From: an uncultured Prevotellaceae bacterium
GTDB taxonomy: Bacteria; Bacteroidota; Bacteroidia; Bacteroidales; Bacteroidaceae
Assembly (NCBI GenBank): GCA_900315105.1
Contig: OMXX01000058.1
Span: forward strand, 1 to 40,289
Length of the DNA: 40,289 bases
Direction: 5' to 3'
Every line of letters begins with the position of its first letter. Positions within the stretch are counted from its first letter, which is position 1. The position numbers and the translations under genes are program-made. Positions 15,975 through 26,260 of the stretch are shown here, one piece after another. The notes under the pieces were generated by a model that worked only from the letters and a program-made list of their open reading frames with translations, was not told the origin of the DNA and did not search any database.

Positions 15975-18545
15975 ATGACAAAAAGACTATTGACAATTTC
16001 CCTTATGATGTTTTGTGCACTCACAATAATGGCGCAAGGCACGGTAAAGGGAAAAGTATTAGACAAGAGCAACGACGAGGCTCTTGGCTTTGTAAACATT
16101 GCAATATCGCCAAAAGGTAGCAAGAAAATCTCTGGCGGTGCTACAACCGACCTTGATGGTAAATTCCTCATCAAGGATCTGCCGTATGGCTCTTACACAA
16201 TGACCCTCTCCTTCGTCGGCTACAAAACTGTAACAAAGGAATTTCAGCTTTCTGCCACCAACAAGACCGTCAGCTATGCGGGTATCCACATGGCTGAGGA
16301 TGCCAATATGCTTAACGAGGTCAAGGTTGTTGGTCAGAAATCTACAATGAAGCTCGAAGTTGACCGAAAGACATTCGACGTGTCAAGCAACCTTGCCAAC
16401 GTGGGCGAGTCTGCATCCGAGGTCCTCGACAACATCCCAAGCGTTGAGGTCGATAACGACGGTAATGTGTCACTTCGCGGAAACGCATCCGTAGAGGTGT
16501 GGATCAACGGCCGTAGCGCCGGACTCACCTCCGACAACATGGGACAGATTCTCCAGCAGATTCCTGCCGAGAGCATCGACAGGGTGGAGGTTATGGACAA
16601 CCCATCAGCAAAGTTCTCAGCCGAGGGCGGTGCCGGCATCATCAACATCATTCTGAAGAAAGACCGCAAGGCTGGCTACTACGGCTCTGTATCGGCTGGT
16701 GTCGATACTCGAAACGGAGCTCGCGGAGGCATCAACTTCAACTATAACTCCCGTTATGTTGACTTCTTCGTGAACCTCGGCTTGCGTCATAACGAGAACG
16801 TAGGAAAGCAGAACAGCGACCAGACATTCTTCGATGAATCAGGCAATCCAAGCAGATATGCCCGACACAACACACGCACAACAAATATGCGTAACAACCT
16901 CTTCTCACGTGCCGGAATAACATTCCACCTGACAGACAAGGACGACATCGCCCTCACAGGTATGATGATGCACGGAAAGAACAAGTCATGGAGCAGCACA
17001 CCATACTATTATGGCAACATCATAAACGGAGTTGACGACCCAACAAAGCTTTTGTTCCGCCGAACCACAGGCAAGGGACCTATGGACATGATAAACGGAA
17101 TGTTCAACTACCGCCATAACTTCTCTAACACCCATTCCATCGATTTCACAGTAAGCGCAAACAAGTTCAAGAGCGAGAACAGCGATGTTTATCAGGACTC
17201 TACCACATACTATGATGGCACAGCAACAGCTTTCGGATATCAGTATCGTCCTGCAAACGGAAAGAACCGCCGCTATGAGGTGAAACTCGACTACGAGAAC
17301 AAGATAAGCGACAACTTCAAACTCGAGACAGGCTACAACGGCACTTTCTCACATGAGAATACTCCTAACGAGATGTGGCGTGCAGATAACTGGAACGGCG
17401 AGGACAGAAGTATCGACTCTACCTACTACAACAAGTTCATCTACAAGAACACCATCCATGCAGGCTATGCAACGGCAAACCTCACACTCGGCAAGTTCGG
17501 TATTATGGCAGGACTTCGTGGCGAGTATTGGAAGGTGGATACAGAGAGCCGTGACTGGTGGCATGAGCACGACGGTAAGGCGATAAAGCCTTACAAGAAG
17601 GATTTCTTCCAGCTCTTCCCATCTCTCTTCATGTCATATCAACTCACGGAGTCACAGCAGTTGCAGCTCAACTACACACGCCGTCTCCGTCGTCCTTGGG
17701 GCGGACAGCTCAACTCATTCCGCAACACAAGCGATGCATCCATGATCTCATTCGGTTATCCAGAGCTGACACCGGAGTTCTCTAACTCATTCTCTCTTAA
17801 CTACCTCAAGACATGGGACCAGCACTCACTCCTCGTAAGTGCATACTATCGTCCTACAACCGACGTGATTCAGCGCGTCAGCTATCTTGGCATAGACAAG
17901 AAAACAATGTACTCCACATCATTGAACGTTGCAAAGAGCCAGTCATCAGGTATTGAGCTTACTGCAAAGAACAAAATCTTCAAGATTGTCGACCTCAACA
18001 CCAACATCAATGCATACTACTATAAACTCGACAGCTTCTCGCGCGATATCAACGTCGATAACGAAGGCAATCCTGTAGCAAGCGGTCCTGGCGCAGGCAT
18101 CCTTACTGTTTACGGTCCATCCAACGACAACTTCACATGGAATGCCCGCATGACGGCTTCAATCCGTCTGCCATACGACATCTCCATCCAGACCTCCGGC
18201 CGCTACAACTCACGTGCCGTAATCACCCAGGGTTACCGTCCTTCATCCTATCAGGTTGACTTCGGTATAAGGAAGAACTTCTTCAACCGCCTCTTCACCG
18301 TCTCAATCAACTGCCGCGACGTGCTCAACTCACGTCATGGCGAGAACTTCAGAACTGGCGAAGACTACGAGATTCACCAGCTCTTCCGTCGTGGCGGACG
18401 TAAGGTGAACTTCAACCTCACATGGAACTTCGGCAACGGTGGCAACAAGAAGAAGGGCCGCCCAGGCGAAGACGATGATGATGACGACGCCCCTAATCAG
18501 AATAACAACGCCATCGGCGGTGACGGCGGCGGATTCGATATGTAG
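15975..18545 (+). CDS. Outer-membrane beta-barrel receptor with CarboxypepD-like domain (TonB-dependent receptor type)
   Basis: An 856-residue protein with a signal peptide ending near ALTIMAQ. Residues about 22-105 form a carboxypeptidase-regulatory-like beta domain (GTVKGKVLDKSNDEALGFV, FSFVGYK-like LSFVGYKTV). A plug-like region follows with SASEVLDNIPSVEVD, VSLRGNASVEVWINGR and the closing GAGIINIIL. The rest is a long aromatic-rich beta-barrel of the OMP_b-brl_3 type. The C-terminus is unusual: after the last barrel strands (VNFNLTWNFG) comes a Gly/Lys then Asp-rich tail with six consecutive Asp. No TonB box was confidently identified and no SusD-like partner is adjacent, so the ligand is unknown. 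Confidence 0.85.
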   Translation: MTKRLLTISLMMFCALTIMAQGTVKGKVLDKSNDEALGFVNIAISPKGSKKISGGATTDLDGKFLIKDLPYGSYTMTLSFVGYKTVTKEFQLSATNKTVSYAGIHMAEDANMLNEVKVVGQKSTMKLEVDRKTFDVSSNLANVGESASEVLDNIPSVEVDNDGNVSLRGNASVEVWINGRSAGLTSDNMGQILQQIPAESIDRVEVMDNPSAKFSAEGGAGIINIILKKDRKAGYYGSVSAGVDTRNGARGGINFNYNSRYVDFFVNLGLRHNENVGKQNSDQTFFDESGNPSRYARHNTRTTNMRNNLFSRAGITFHLTDKDDIALTGMMMHGKNKSWSSTPYYYGNIINGVDDPTKLLFRRTTGKGPMDMINGMFNYRHNFSNTHSIDFTVSANKFKSENSDVYQDSTTYYDGTATAFGYQYRPANGKNRRYEVKLDYENKISDNFKLETGYNGTFSHENTPNEMWRADNWNGEDRSIDSTYYNKFIYKNTIHAGYATANLTLGKFGIMAGLRGEYWKVDTESRDWWHEHDGKAIKPYKKDFFQLFPSLFMSYQLTESQQLQLNYTRRLRRPWGGQLNSFRNTSDASMISFGYPELTPEFSNSFSLNYLKTWDQHSLLVSAYYRPTTDVIQRVSYLGIDKKTMYSTSLNVAKSQSSGIELTAKNKIFKIVDLNTNINAYYYKLDSFSRDINVDNEGNPVASGPGAGILTVYGPSNDNFTWNARMTASIRLPYDISIQTSGRYNSRAVITQGYRPSSYQVDFGIRKNFFNRLFTVSINCRDVLNSRHGENFRTGEDYEIHQLFRRGGRKVNFNLTWNFGNGGNKKKGRPGEDDDDDDAPNQNNNAIGGDGGGFDM

Positions 18546-18599
18546 AGTTTCATCTGAAAGGCTCGCTTACGCGAGTGACTAAGCAAATTAAACTCAAAA

Positions 18600-18697
18600 A
18601 TTAATGCGGTATTAATGTGATATTGAAGAACATAATACGTTTCGCTCTGCGAGATAACATTAATCGTCAAAAATAACACATTAATATCGCATTAATT
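18600..18697. repeat. Inverted repeat in the spacer between the receptor and M16 genes
   Basis: AATTAATGCGGTATTAATGTG (18600..18620) has an almost exact reverse complement at about 18677..18697, around a centre containing TTTCGCTCTGCGAG. Just before it, GCTCGCTTACGCGAGT (18561) is a short hairpin of the same design as CTCCGCTTACGCAGAG near 5203. The rest of the 474-bp gap holds no gene. Confidence 0.6.
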
Positions 18698-18896
18698 GTT
18701 TTCAGATAAATCAAAGAGATAAATCCGTTTTCTATGTCTTTTCCTTAGTTTAGATTTTAAAATCCATGCAATAATCAAGATGAAAAACTAAAAGATAATC
18801 TCTTAGGCTTAACCCTAATCTCTAACCTCCAAACACTAAATCTGCGATAAGGCAAGCGCGTGTGATGTTAATTAAGATTAATTTACCTAGGGATTT

Positions 18897-18927
18897 TTTG
18901 TTAATTGAAAATATGATATTACCTTTG
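18897..18927 (+). promoter_or_regulatory. Bacteroidota-type promoter of the M16 protease gene
   Basis: TTTG (18897..18900) and TACCTTTG (18920..18927) are exactly 19 nt apart, the canonical arrangement. The predicted leader is about 85 nt, A-rich, with no evident structure. Confidence 0.8.
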
Positions 18928-19019
18928 TATGAAAGATAAACCTGTGTAGCTTTTAACAAACTCAAATATACAAATAACAAATCACACATAACTAAACAAA
19001 CAGTTCAATTAAAACAAAA

Positions 19020-21833
19020 ATGAAACTAAGAAAACTACTTTTGCTGTTCGTATTTGCACTTACAGCAATGGCAAACGCACAGCAGTTGCCCCCTGTTCCT
19101 GTTGACACAGGCGTGCGCATCGGTAAACTCCCCAATGGTCTTACCTATTACATCCGACACAACGAATGGCCTGAGCATGTGGCTAACTTCTACATCGCCC
19201 AGCGTGTAGGTTCTCTTCAGGAAGAAGAGGATCAACGTGGCTTGGCTCACTTCCTTGAGCACATGGCATTCAATGGTTCTGAGCACTTCAAGGAGAATGG
19301 CATCGTGGAGTTCTGCCGTTCACTCGGTGTGGCTTTCGGCCGTGACCTTAATGCCTATACAAGCATCAATGAGACGGTGTATAACGTGAATAACGTTCCT
19401 ACAACTCGTCAATCTGCCCTTGATTCCTGTCTCTATATCATTAAGGACTGGAGCAACGGTCTTCTGCTTGAAGACAAGGAGATAGACAAGGAGCGTGGTG
19501 TGATTCATGGTGAGTGGGCTATGAGAAACAACCCTTCACAGCGACTGATGGAGAGAAACCTTCCAAAGCTCTATCCAAACTCAAAGTGGGGCGTACGACT
19601 TCCTATCGGCTTGATGAGCGTGGTGGATAGTTTTTCATACGATGCTCTTCGCAAATACTATAAGAAATGGTACCGTCCGGACAATCAGGCTATCATCGTA
19701 GTTGGTGACGTGGACGTTGACCATACGGAGAAGGTTATCAAGGAACTCTTCAGCTCTATCCCTCTTGATCCTAATGCTGCAAAGGTGGAGAAATATCCTG
19801 TGCCTGACAACTATGAGCCTATCTACATTGTGGACACAGACAAGGAGATGAGAAACAATCAGATTAGCGTCTGCATGAAGATTGATGCCATGCCTGACAG
19901 TCTGAAGAGCACAATGGTATATCTCGTAAACCATTATATAAAGATGATGCTGAGAGGCATGCTTGAGTCACGTTTCAACGAACTGGCACAGAAACCGGAA
20001 TGTAATTTCGTGGCTGCATATGGCTCGGTAGGCCAGTATGTGTATGCGAATACGAAGGATGCCTTCCAGCTTAGCGTCGTTCCAAAGGAGAACAAGGACC
20101 TTGAAGCCCTTCGCGATGCTGTGCGCGAGATAATGCGTGTGAAGCAGCATGGTTTCACAGCTTCAGAGCTTATACGTTCAAAAGACGGCTTCATGTCATG
20201 GATAGAAAAGGAGTTCCTCAATCGTGACAAGCGTGACAATGATATGTTCGGCAGTCAATATTGTCAACATTTCACCAATAATGAACCTATCCCAAGCATT
20301 GAGGACGAGCATCAGTTCTGGAATATGATTTCGCAGATGGTGACACTAGAGATGGTAAACCAGTATGCAAATCAGGTAATCAGCGTAAGCGATACAAACC
20401 TTGTAGTATATGAGTTTGCTCAGGAAAAAGAGGGACGTTTCGTTCCTACTGCCGACGAACTTCGCAAGACATACGAGGCTGCACGTGCCGAGAAACTTGA
20501 GCCTTGGGTGGATAATACAAAGAACGAGCCACTTATCTCTGAGCTTCCAAAGAAGGGCAGCATAAAGAAGACTACTGATAACGCAGCCCTTGGCTATAAG
20601 GAACTCACACTTAGCAATGGCGCTACCGTTATTCTGAAGAAGACCGACTACAAGACTGACGAGATTCAGCTCAACGCGTTCTCGAAGGGAGGTTCATGCC
20701 TCTATGGAGAGAAAGACTACTCTAACCTGAAGGTCATGAATTACATGGCTAGTCTCTCAGGCCTTGGCAACTTCAGCAACAACGAACTTGGAAAGGCTCT
20801 TGCCGGAAAGCAATGCAACGCAGGCTTTAGCATGAGCGTTACTCGCAGCAATGTGAGCGGACATACCACTCCAAAGGATATTGAGACATTCATGCAGCTT
20901 GTCTATCTCAATTTCACGGCTATAGCAAAGGATTCTCTGTCGTTTGAATCATTCATGGGACAACTGAAGCTCGTTCTTCCTAATCAGGGCCTACAGCCAG
21001 AGTATGCCTTTGAGGACTCACTAGGCACCATTGTCAATAGCGGAAACCCACGTTACAAACTTCTGGGTGAAGCTGATATAAACAAGATATCATACGACCG
21101 TTGTCTCGAGATTATCAAGGAGCGTACCGCCAATGCTGCCAACTACACATTCGTATTCGTAGGTAACTATGACGAGGCTACCCTACTTCCTCTTATCGAG
21201 CAGTATATCGCCTCTCTTCCTGCCAAGAAGGCTGACAACGTGGCTATGAAGGATGTGAGCACATTATTCAAGGGTGAGAAGAAACTCTATTTCAATCGCA
21301 AGATGGAAAGTCCTAAGCCACAGCTCGCAAACATGTACTATGCTCCGGCAGAGAACACCCGCAAGAATGACGTGCTTATGAGATACACCGGCGAGGTACT
21401 TAGCAATGAGATGCTTAAGCAGGTTCGTGAGGATGCTTCTGCTGCCTACCATTGCAGCGCTTCATGCGGAATAGACCTTACAGGCGCAAGCCCAAGAGTA
21501 AGACTCAACACCTCCGCTCCAATCTCTGATCCTTCAAAGCTGGATATGGCAGCTGAACTCATGAAAAAGATTGTCGTAGAGGCTGCAGAGAAGGTTGATC
21601 CAGACAAGGTTAATAAGGTTAGGGAGAATATGCTCAAAGAGGCTGAAATCTCCTTCAAGACCAATAGTTTCTGGACTAATGCCATTATTGACTGGAAGCT
21701 CTATGGTAAGGACAACTACACCGACTATAAGAAGCTTATCGAGAACGTAAAACCAGAGGACATCTCTTCTTATATCAAGAATGTGATTCTCAAGAGTGGC
21801 AATCATGCCGAGGTTATCATGCGTCCGGAATAA
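19020..21833 (+). CDS. M16-family zinc metallopeptidase
   Basis: A 937-residue secreted or periplasmic protease with a signal peptide ending AMANAQ. The inverted zinc motif HxxEH is H77-F-L-E80-H81 in GLAHFLEHMAFNG. The third ligand glutamate is expected in the downstream EIDKERGVIHGEW segment. A second M16 half without the zinc motif follows from about residue 530 (LTLSNGATVILKKTDYKTDEIQLNAFSKGG, motifs separated). This two-half layout is the pitrilysin/PqqL type. It degrades or processes peptides in the envelope; the substrate is unknown. It stands alone with its own promoter and is followed by a 1.2-kb gene-free region. Confidence 0.93.
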   Translation: MKLRKLLLLFVFALTAMANAQQLPPVPVDTGVRIGKLPNGLTYYIRHNEWPEHVANFYIAQRVGSLQEEEDQRGLAHFLEHMAFNGSEHFKENGIVEFCRSLGVAFGRDLNAYTSINETVYNVNNVPTTRQSALDSCLYIIKDWSNGLLLEDKEIDKERGVIHGEWAMRNNPSQRLMERNLPKLYPNSKWGVRLPIGLMSVVDSFSYDALRKYYKKWYRPDNQAIIVVGDVDVDHTEKVIKELFSSIPLDPNAAKVEKYPVPDNYEPIYIVDTDKEMRNNQISVCMKIDAMPDSLKSTMVYLVNHYIKMMLRGMLESRFNELAQKPECNFVAAYGSVGQYVYANTKDAFQLSVVPKENKDLEALRDAVREIMRVKQHGFTASELIRSKDGFMSWIEKEFLNRDKRDNDMFGSQYCQHFTNNEPIPSIEDEHQFWNMISQMVTLEMVNQYANQVISVSDTNLVVYEFAQEKEGRFVPTADELRKTYEAARAEKLEPWVDNTKNEPLISELPKKGSIKKTTDNAALGYKELTLSNGATVILKKTDYKTDEIQLNAFSKGGSCLYGEKDYSNLKVMNYMASLSGLGNFSNNELGKALAGKQCNAGFSMSVTRSNVSGHTTPKDIETFMQLVYLNFTAIAKDSLSFESFMGQLKLVLPNQGLQPEYAFEDSLGTIVNSGNPRYKLLGEADINKISYDRCLEIIKERTANAANYTFVFVGNYDEATLLPLIEQYIASLPAKKADNVAMKDVSTLFKGEKKLYFNRKMESPKPQLANMYYAPAENTRKNDVLMRYTGEVLSNEMLKQVREDASAAYHCSASCGIDLTGASPRVRLNTSAPISDPSKLDMAAELMKKIVVEAAEKVDPDKVNKVRENMLKEAEISFKTNSFWTNAIIDWKLYGKDNYTDYKKLIENVKPEDISSYIKNVILKSGNHAEVIMRPE

Positions 21834-22127
21834 ATATTCATACGATATATAAACGATGCAGGGGGTGGCATTTTGCCACTCCCTGATTGTTTTTGCGAAA
21901 GACTGAAAGAAAGTAAAATCCCAATTGCGTAGGAGATGCTTGGAAAGGACTCCGCGTAGCGCCTGAGCTTTGCGAATAATTTATCATTAATTGCCACGAA
22001 TTTTTCATAAATTTATATGGAATGAAGATAAAATTAATGATTAATTCATGATAATTCACGATTAATTCTTGTAGCCAAGCGCAGCGATTATTTTCGTCGA
22101 ACTGAGGTTAAAATACAGAATCGGGGG
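21834..22127. other. Gene-free spacer with dispersed short repeats
   Basis: No gene was recognised. The stretch contains GAGCTTTGCGAATAA (about 21963), a relative of the repeat words near 5403 and 35582, and TTCGTCGAACTGAGGTTAA (about 22093). The latter matches the inner part of the 41-bp-TIR element (AATTCGTCGAACTCACGTTAA at about 5469). Confidence 0.5.
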
Positions 22128-22576
22128 GATAGGGTGTCTGTATAAAAAGGTTCACAATATACTGAACCTTTTTCTGCTCTTCTTGCATTTCATTATGGGG
22201 CGAGACTTGGATGCTAATGTTTTTGATATTTATGCACGCATTTCGTCATCAGGTGTGAATATGGTTTGATTTTACCTGTTTCTCAGCTGAAAAGGTATAA
22301 TGACAGAAAATAGTGAACCATTTTTTTGTAAAGCAAAATGACAACTTGCGTGTTTAAGTGATTGATTATCAATACTCTGTGTTGTGTGCAGATATACTTG
22401 TGCCCCAAAAAAGGTTCAGTATATTGTGTACCAAAAAAATAGACACCCACTACCTCCCCCTTGACCTCAATAATATATATATATAATATAATTATATATA
22501 TATATATTATTGAAAAGAAGACTGGTAACCCGATAGGGTGTGTGTATAAAAAGTTCACTATATACTGAACCTTTTT
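22128..22576. repeat. Three-copy repeat with a symmetrical palindrome centred near 22490
   Basis: A 45-nt unit containing GGTGTsTGTATAAAAA and GTTCAC.ATATACTGAACC occurs at 22128..22173 and 22532..22576. It occurs in inverted form at 22407..22448. The inverted and the last copy are placed symmetrically, each 19 nt from a 45-nt A+T palindrome (22468..22512, CAATAA...TTATTG). Each unit itself contains a near-palindrome around GGTTCA...TGAACC. No plausible gene was seen; reading frames here have no coding character. Confidence 0.7.
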
Positions 22577-22997
22577 GGGCGCGTTCCCCGACATGCTTTT
22601 ACGTTTATAACTTATTCTGTTGTCTTTCAGTATATTACAAGGATTCACTTCATAGGTGTTGGGTGTTAGGTGATGGCGGTCACTAAAAAGCGCCCTACGC
22701 AGGAAGATTTAGAGGGGTATTCTTAAGTCCGTTTCACCTTCGCTTCAAGTCCGTTTCAAGTCCGTTCCCTATATCGAAGATATATGCCCCACGATAGGGA
22801 GTTTGCAAGATAGTTCTGCAGGCTATTGAGCAATCGGGGAAAGAGGCAATCAATATATATTCAAACTTATGACAAACATCATCTTCAACAAACTGCGCAA
22901 GTCGTCGAATTCACGTTAATTTACTGGCAATTCACATTTTCAAAAAGGAATTTACCCTCCAAGCTCCTCCACGCAAGCGGCGTCCTATCAAAACAAA
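22577..22997. other. Gene-free spacer downstream of secDF
   Basis: No supported gene. It contains the words TCGTCGAATTCACGTTAATTTACTGG (about 22897; given in part) and CTCCTCCACGCAAGCGG (about 22965). These resemble the right end of the 41-bp-TIR element near 5470..5600, so a decayed relative may lie here. Three repeats of CAAGTCCGTTTC/CCGTTCC occur around 22728..22770. Confidence 0.5.
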
Positions 22998-23030
22998 AGA
23001 GCCGCACCCGATTAATCGGATACAGCTCTT
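22991..23030 (-). terminator. Intrinsic terminator of secDF
   Basis: Read on the minus strand, AAGAGCTGTATCCGAT pairs imperfectly with ATCGGGTGCGGCTCTT around a TA-centred loop, followed by TTGTTTT. It lies about 40 nt past the secDF stop. Confidence 0.65.
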
Positions 23031-23070
23031 TCCATATACTTTATACTTTACTCTTTACACTTTACTCCAT

Positions 23071-26052
23071 TTACGCCTTTACCTCAGCTACTGGAGCCTC
23101 TTCTTCCTTAATCTTCTTACCGAGTGTGAGGTAAGCTGTTGGAGCAGCGATGAAGATAGAAGAGAGTGTACCGAAGAATACACCGAGAATCATTGCGAAT
23201 GAGAAGCTGCGGATTGAAGCACCACCGAGGATGAAGATACAGAGCAGCACAATCAATGTAGATACTGAGGTGTTGATGGTACGTGCGAGAGTCTGGTTTA
23301 CAGAATCATTGAATGTAATCTGTGGATCCTGCTTTACATGGATACCGAGGTTCTCACGGATACGGTCGAATACCACCACCTTATCGTTGATTGAGTAACC
23401 AATCACCGTAAGGATAGCACCGATGAAGGTCTGGTCGATCTCAAGGCTCCAAGGAACGATGTCGAAGAGTGCTGAGTAGAAACCGATAACCACTACTGTA
23501 TCAACAGCAAGGGCAACGATTGAACCTACAGAGAATGCTACGTTGCGGAAACGGATGAGGATGTAGATGAAGATTGCCACAAGTGCAACCAACACAGAGA
23601 TGATAGCACCATATGTGATATCCTTAGCTACTGAAGGACCTACCTTTTGAGAAGAGATAATTGAACCACCCTCACGAACGTCTGGGTTCTTAAATGCCTC
23701 AACATTTGCCTGGTTAATGAAACCAGCCTTCTTAAGACATGTGTAGAGCTTATTCTCACACTCATCGTCAACAGTAGGGCTGTTAGACTCAATCTTGTAG
23801 TTTGTAGATACACGGAGAGTCTTACCATCAGTACCGATAGAAATAGCGTTGGTGTTAGAACCTGCAAACTCCTCATTGAGGATTGGACGAACCTGCTCAG
23901 GCTCAACAGCATTCTCGAATGCGATTACATAGTTACGACCACCAGTGAAGTCAATTGATCGAGAGAGTCCGCGAGAAGCGAAGCTTGCGATGAATGCAAC
24001 TATTGCGATACCATAGAATACGAAGCTCTTCTTATATACAGACATGAACTTGTACTTGGTGTTCTGGAGGAATGTGCGTCCGAATGTGAGGTTCAGCCAC
24101 TTGTCCTTAGCCATACGGTTCTCATAAACGATACGTGTGAGGAATACGGCTGTGAAGAATGAACATATGATACCGATGATCCATGTTGTAGCGAAGCCCT
24201 TGATAGGACCTGTACCGATAGTCAGCAGGATGATACCTGTGATGAGAGATGTGAGGTTAGAGTCGAAGATTGCAGAGAATGCGTTGCTGTAACCTGCTGC
24301 GAGTGCCTGCTTCATGCCAAGACCTCTGCGGAGCTCTTCCTTGATACGCTCGTAGATAAGCACGTTGGCATCCACCGCCGTACCGAGCGTCAGCACTATA
24401 CCCGCTATACCCGGCATGGTCAGAGCCGACTGGAACGATGCAAGAATACCGAGTGTGAAGAACAGGTTGACGATAAGTGCAGCGTCAGCCATAAGACCTG
24501 GGATTGCACCATACATCACAATCATGTAGACGCAGAGGAGTACGAATGCGATAGCGAATGACCAGATACCCTGCTGGATAGACTGAGCACCGAGTGTAGG
24601 ACCTACAACCTCCTCCTGTACGATACGTGCAGGTGCAGGCATACGACCAGACTTCAATGTGTTAGCCAAGTCCTTTGTATCCTCGATAGTGAAGTTACCG
24701 GAAATCTGAGAGTTACCACCAGCAATCTCACCATGTACCATAGGAGCTGAGTAAACAGCGTCGTCAAGAACGATAGCGATAGCCTTGCCTGTGTTAGCCT
24801 TTGTAAGGGCAGCCCAGAGACGAGCACCCTCTGTATTCATTGACATGCTTACAACAGGACGACCTGTTGTGTGATCGAATTCATCCTTTGCATCAACGAT
24901 AACGTCACCCTCAAGTGGAGCACGACCGTTGGTAGAAGTAACCTTGAGAGCATAGAGCTCGAAGATGTTCTTGTTACCGTCCATTGACTTGGCACTCCAG
25001 AGGAGCTTGCAGTCAGAAGGAAGAACCTTCTTAGCCTCATCGCTATAGATAATCTTGTTGATATCAGCGGTATCACGAACATGAGCATAACCAACGAGGC
25101 TATAGCCCTGATTGATAGGCTGGAAGATTGCGAAGAGAGGGTGCTGCTTCTTCATCTGCTCGGTCTTGGCATCAGCCTTGCCGGTGGCAGCAGTCTTTGC
25201 GTCAGCGTTCTTCAACTGGAAATTAGGCTGTGCAGCAGCTTTTGCAGGCTCTGCCTTTGCAGAATCAGCAGCCTCAGCCTTGGTTGTATCAGCTGTTTCA
25301 GAGTTGGCATTAGCAATACGCTGGTCGAGCTGTGAGAGGTAAGGAACGATTTCCTGTGAGTTGTATGTCTCCCAGAACTCAAGGTTTGCTGAACCCTGAA
25401 GGAGTTTACGAACACGCTCAGGCTCACGTACACCAGGCATTTCGACCATGATACGGCCATCCTGACCCTCGAGCTTCTGGATGTTTGGCTGAACAACGCC
25501 GAACTTATCGATACGGTTGCGGACAACGTTGTATGAGTTGTCGATAGCAGACTGAACCTCAGCACGGAGAGCCTTCTCAACCTCAGCATCGGTGCTCTGT
25601 GTGCTTACCTTGCCCTTGAGCTGCTGAGTAGCGAAAATCTCAGCGAGACGGCGGCCAGGAGCGTTCTTCTTGAATGATTTGATGAAGAGAGAGATGAAAT
25701 CGCTCTGTGATGTCTCTTCTTCCTTCTTTGCCTCTTCCATTGACTTAACGAAGGCTGCATCTGTCTTGTGGTCAGCAAGTACCTCAACAACGTCAGGTAC
25801 GCTAATCTCAAGGATTACGTTCATACCGCCCTTAAGGTCAAGACCCAAACCAATCTGAGTCTCAAGGCAGTTCTGATAAGAATAGATGCCAAGATACTTT
25901 ACAGAATCCTTGTAATCCTGCTGGGCAATAGGATCCTTAATCTTAGCAGCCTGACCGTCATAGTAGCTTGTAGCCACTGAGAACGACAGGTAGAAGATGC
26001 TTGCAAGCGTCAGAAGTACGGCGGTTACAAGTACAATTCCTTTGTTTTGCAT
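23071..26052 (-). CDS. secDF: Fused protein-export membrane protein SecDF
   Basis: A 993-residue fusion of SecD (N-terminal half) and SecF (C-terminal half), the normal form in Bacteroidota. SecD part: an N-terminal membrane helix, the GLDLKGGMNVILEI motif near residue 70, a large periplasmic region with an Ala/Lys-rich insertion (about 245-300), and the membrane block with AGIVLTLGTAVDANVLIYERIKEE (core DANVLIYERIKEE). SecF part: begins near residue 650, with SIDFTGGRNYVIAF at about 700 and the second block GYSINDKVVVFDRIREN. SecDF uses the proton gradient to help pull exported proteins across the inner membrane after SecA. The Ala/Lys-rich linker in the first periplasmic domain is low-complexity and probably variable. 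The gene has its own promoter and terminator. Confidence 0.96.
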   Translation of the reverse strand: MQNKGIVLVTAVLLTLASIFYLSFSVATSYYDGQAAKIKDPIAQQDYKDSVKYLGIYSYQNCLETQIGLGLDLKGGMNVILEISVPDVVEVLADHKTDAAFVKSMEEAKKEEETSQSDFISLFIKSFKKNAPGRRLAEIFATQQLKGKVSTQSTDAEVEKALRAEVQSAIDNSYNVVRNRIDKFGVVQPNIQKLEGQDGRIMVEMPGVREPERVRKLLQGSANLEFWETYNSQEIVPYLSQLDQRIANANSETADTTKAEAADSAKAEPAKAAAQPNFQLKNADAKTAATGKADAKTEQMKKQHPLFAIFQPINQGYSLVGYAHVRDTADINKIIYSDEAKKVLPSDCKLLWSAKSMDGNKNIFELYALKVTSTNGRAPLEGDVIVDAKDEFDHTTGRPVVSMSMNTEGARLWAALTKANTGKAIAIVLDDAVYSAPMVHGEIAGGNSQISGNFTIEDTKDLANTLKSGRMPAPARIVQEEVVGPTLGAQSIQQGIWSFAIAFVLLCVYMIVMYGAIPGLMADAALIVNLFFTLGILASFQSALTMPGIAGIVLTLGTAVDANVLIYERIKEELRRGLGMKQALAAGYSNAFSAIFDSNLTSLITGIILLTIGTGPIKGFATTWIIGIICSFFTAVFLTRIVYENRMAKDKWLNLTFGRTFLQNTKYKFMSVYKKSFVFYGIAIVAFIASFASRGLSRSIDFTGGRNYVIAFENAVEPEQVRPILNEEFAGSNTNAISIGTDGKTLRVSTNYKIESNSPTVDDECENKLYTCLKKAGFINQANVEAFKNPDVREGGSIISSQKVGPSVAKDITYGAIISVLVALVAIFIYILIRFRNVAFSVGSIVALAVDTVVVIGFYSALFDIVPWSLEIDQTFIGAILTVIGYSINDKVVVFDRIRENLGIHVKQDPQITFNDSVNQTLARTINTSVSTLIVLLCIFILGGASIRSFSFAMILGVFFGTLSSIFIAAPTAYLTLGKKIKEEEAPVAEVKA

Positions 26053-26179
26053 TTTGATTAAATTGTTTTATTATTTTTGTTTTTATTTTTGTCTAATAGT
26101 CTTTTGAGGTTCCAGTTACGGGACTCTTTGGCATCATGCGGACAGGGTACAATACACCCCTATGTGCGCATACGACGTG

Positions 26180-26187
26180 CAAAGATA
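26180..26187 (-). promoter_or_regulatory. -7 element of the secDF promoter
   Basis: The minus strand reads TATCTTTG, a match to TAnnTTTG, about 130 nt before the secDF ATG. The -33 position has TTCG in place of TTTG. The leader can form an ATGCG/CGCAT stem enclosing GGGT/ACCC (about 26137..26170), unlike the shared leader motif elsewhere. Confidence 0.6.
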
Positions 26188-26260
26188 CATAATTTTCTTC
26201 AATTTCCGAAATTTCAGAGCACAAATTACACTTTTAACCTTATAAAATGGCAAATAAAGT

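Noticed and set aside
22283..22648. A 121-codon frame on the minus strand in the secDF-M16 spacer
   Set aside because: Its sequence runs through the A+T palindrome and repeat units (poly Ile-Tyr) and has no coding character.
23071..26052. SecD-SecF fusion as an unusual gene fusion
   Set aside because: The fused form is normal in Bacteroidota.
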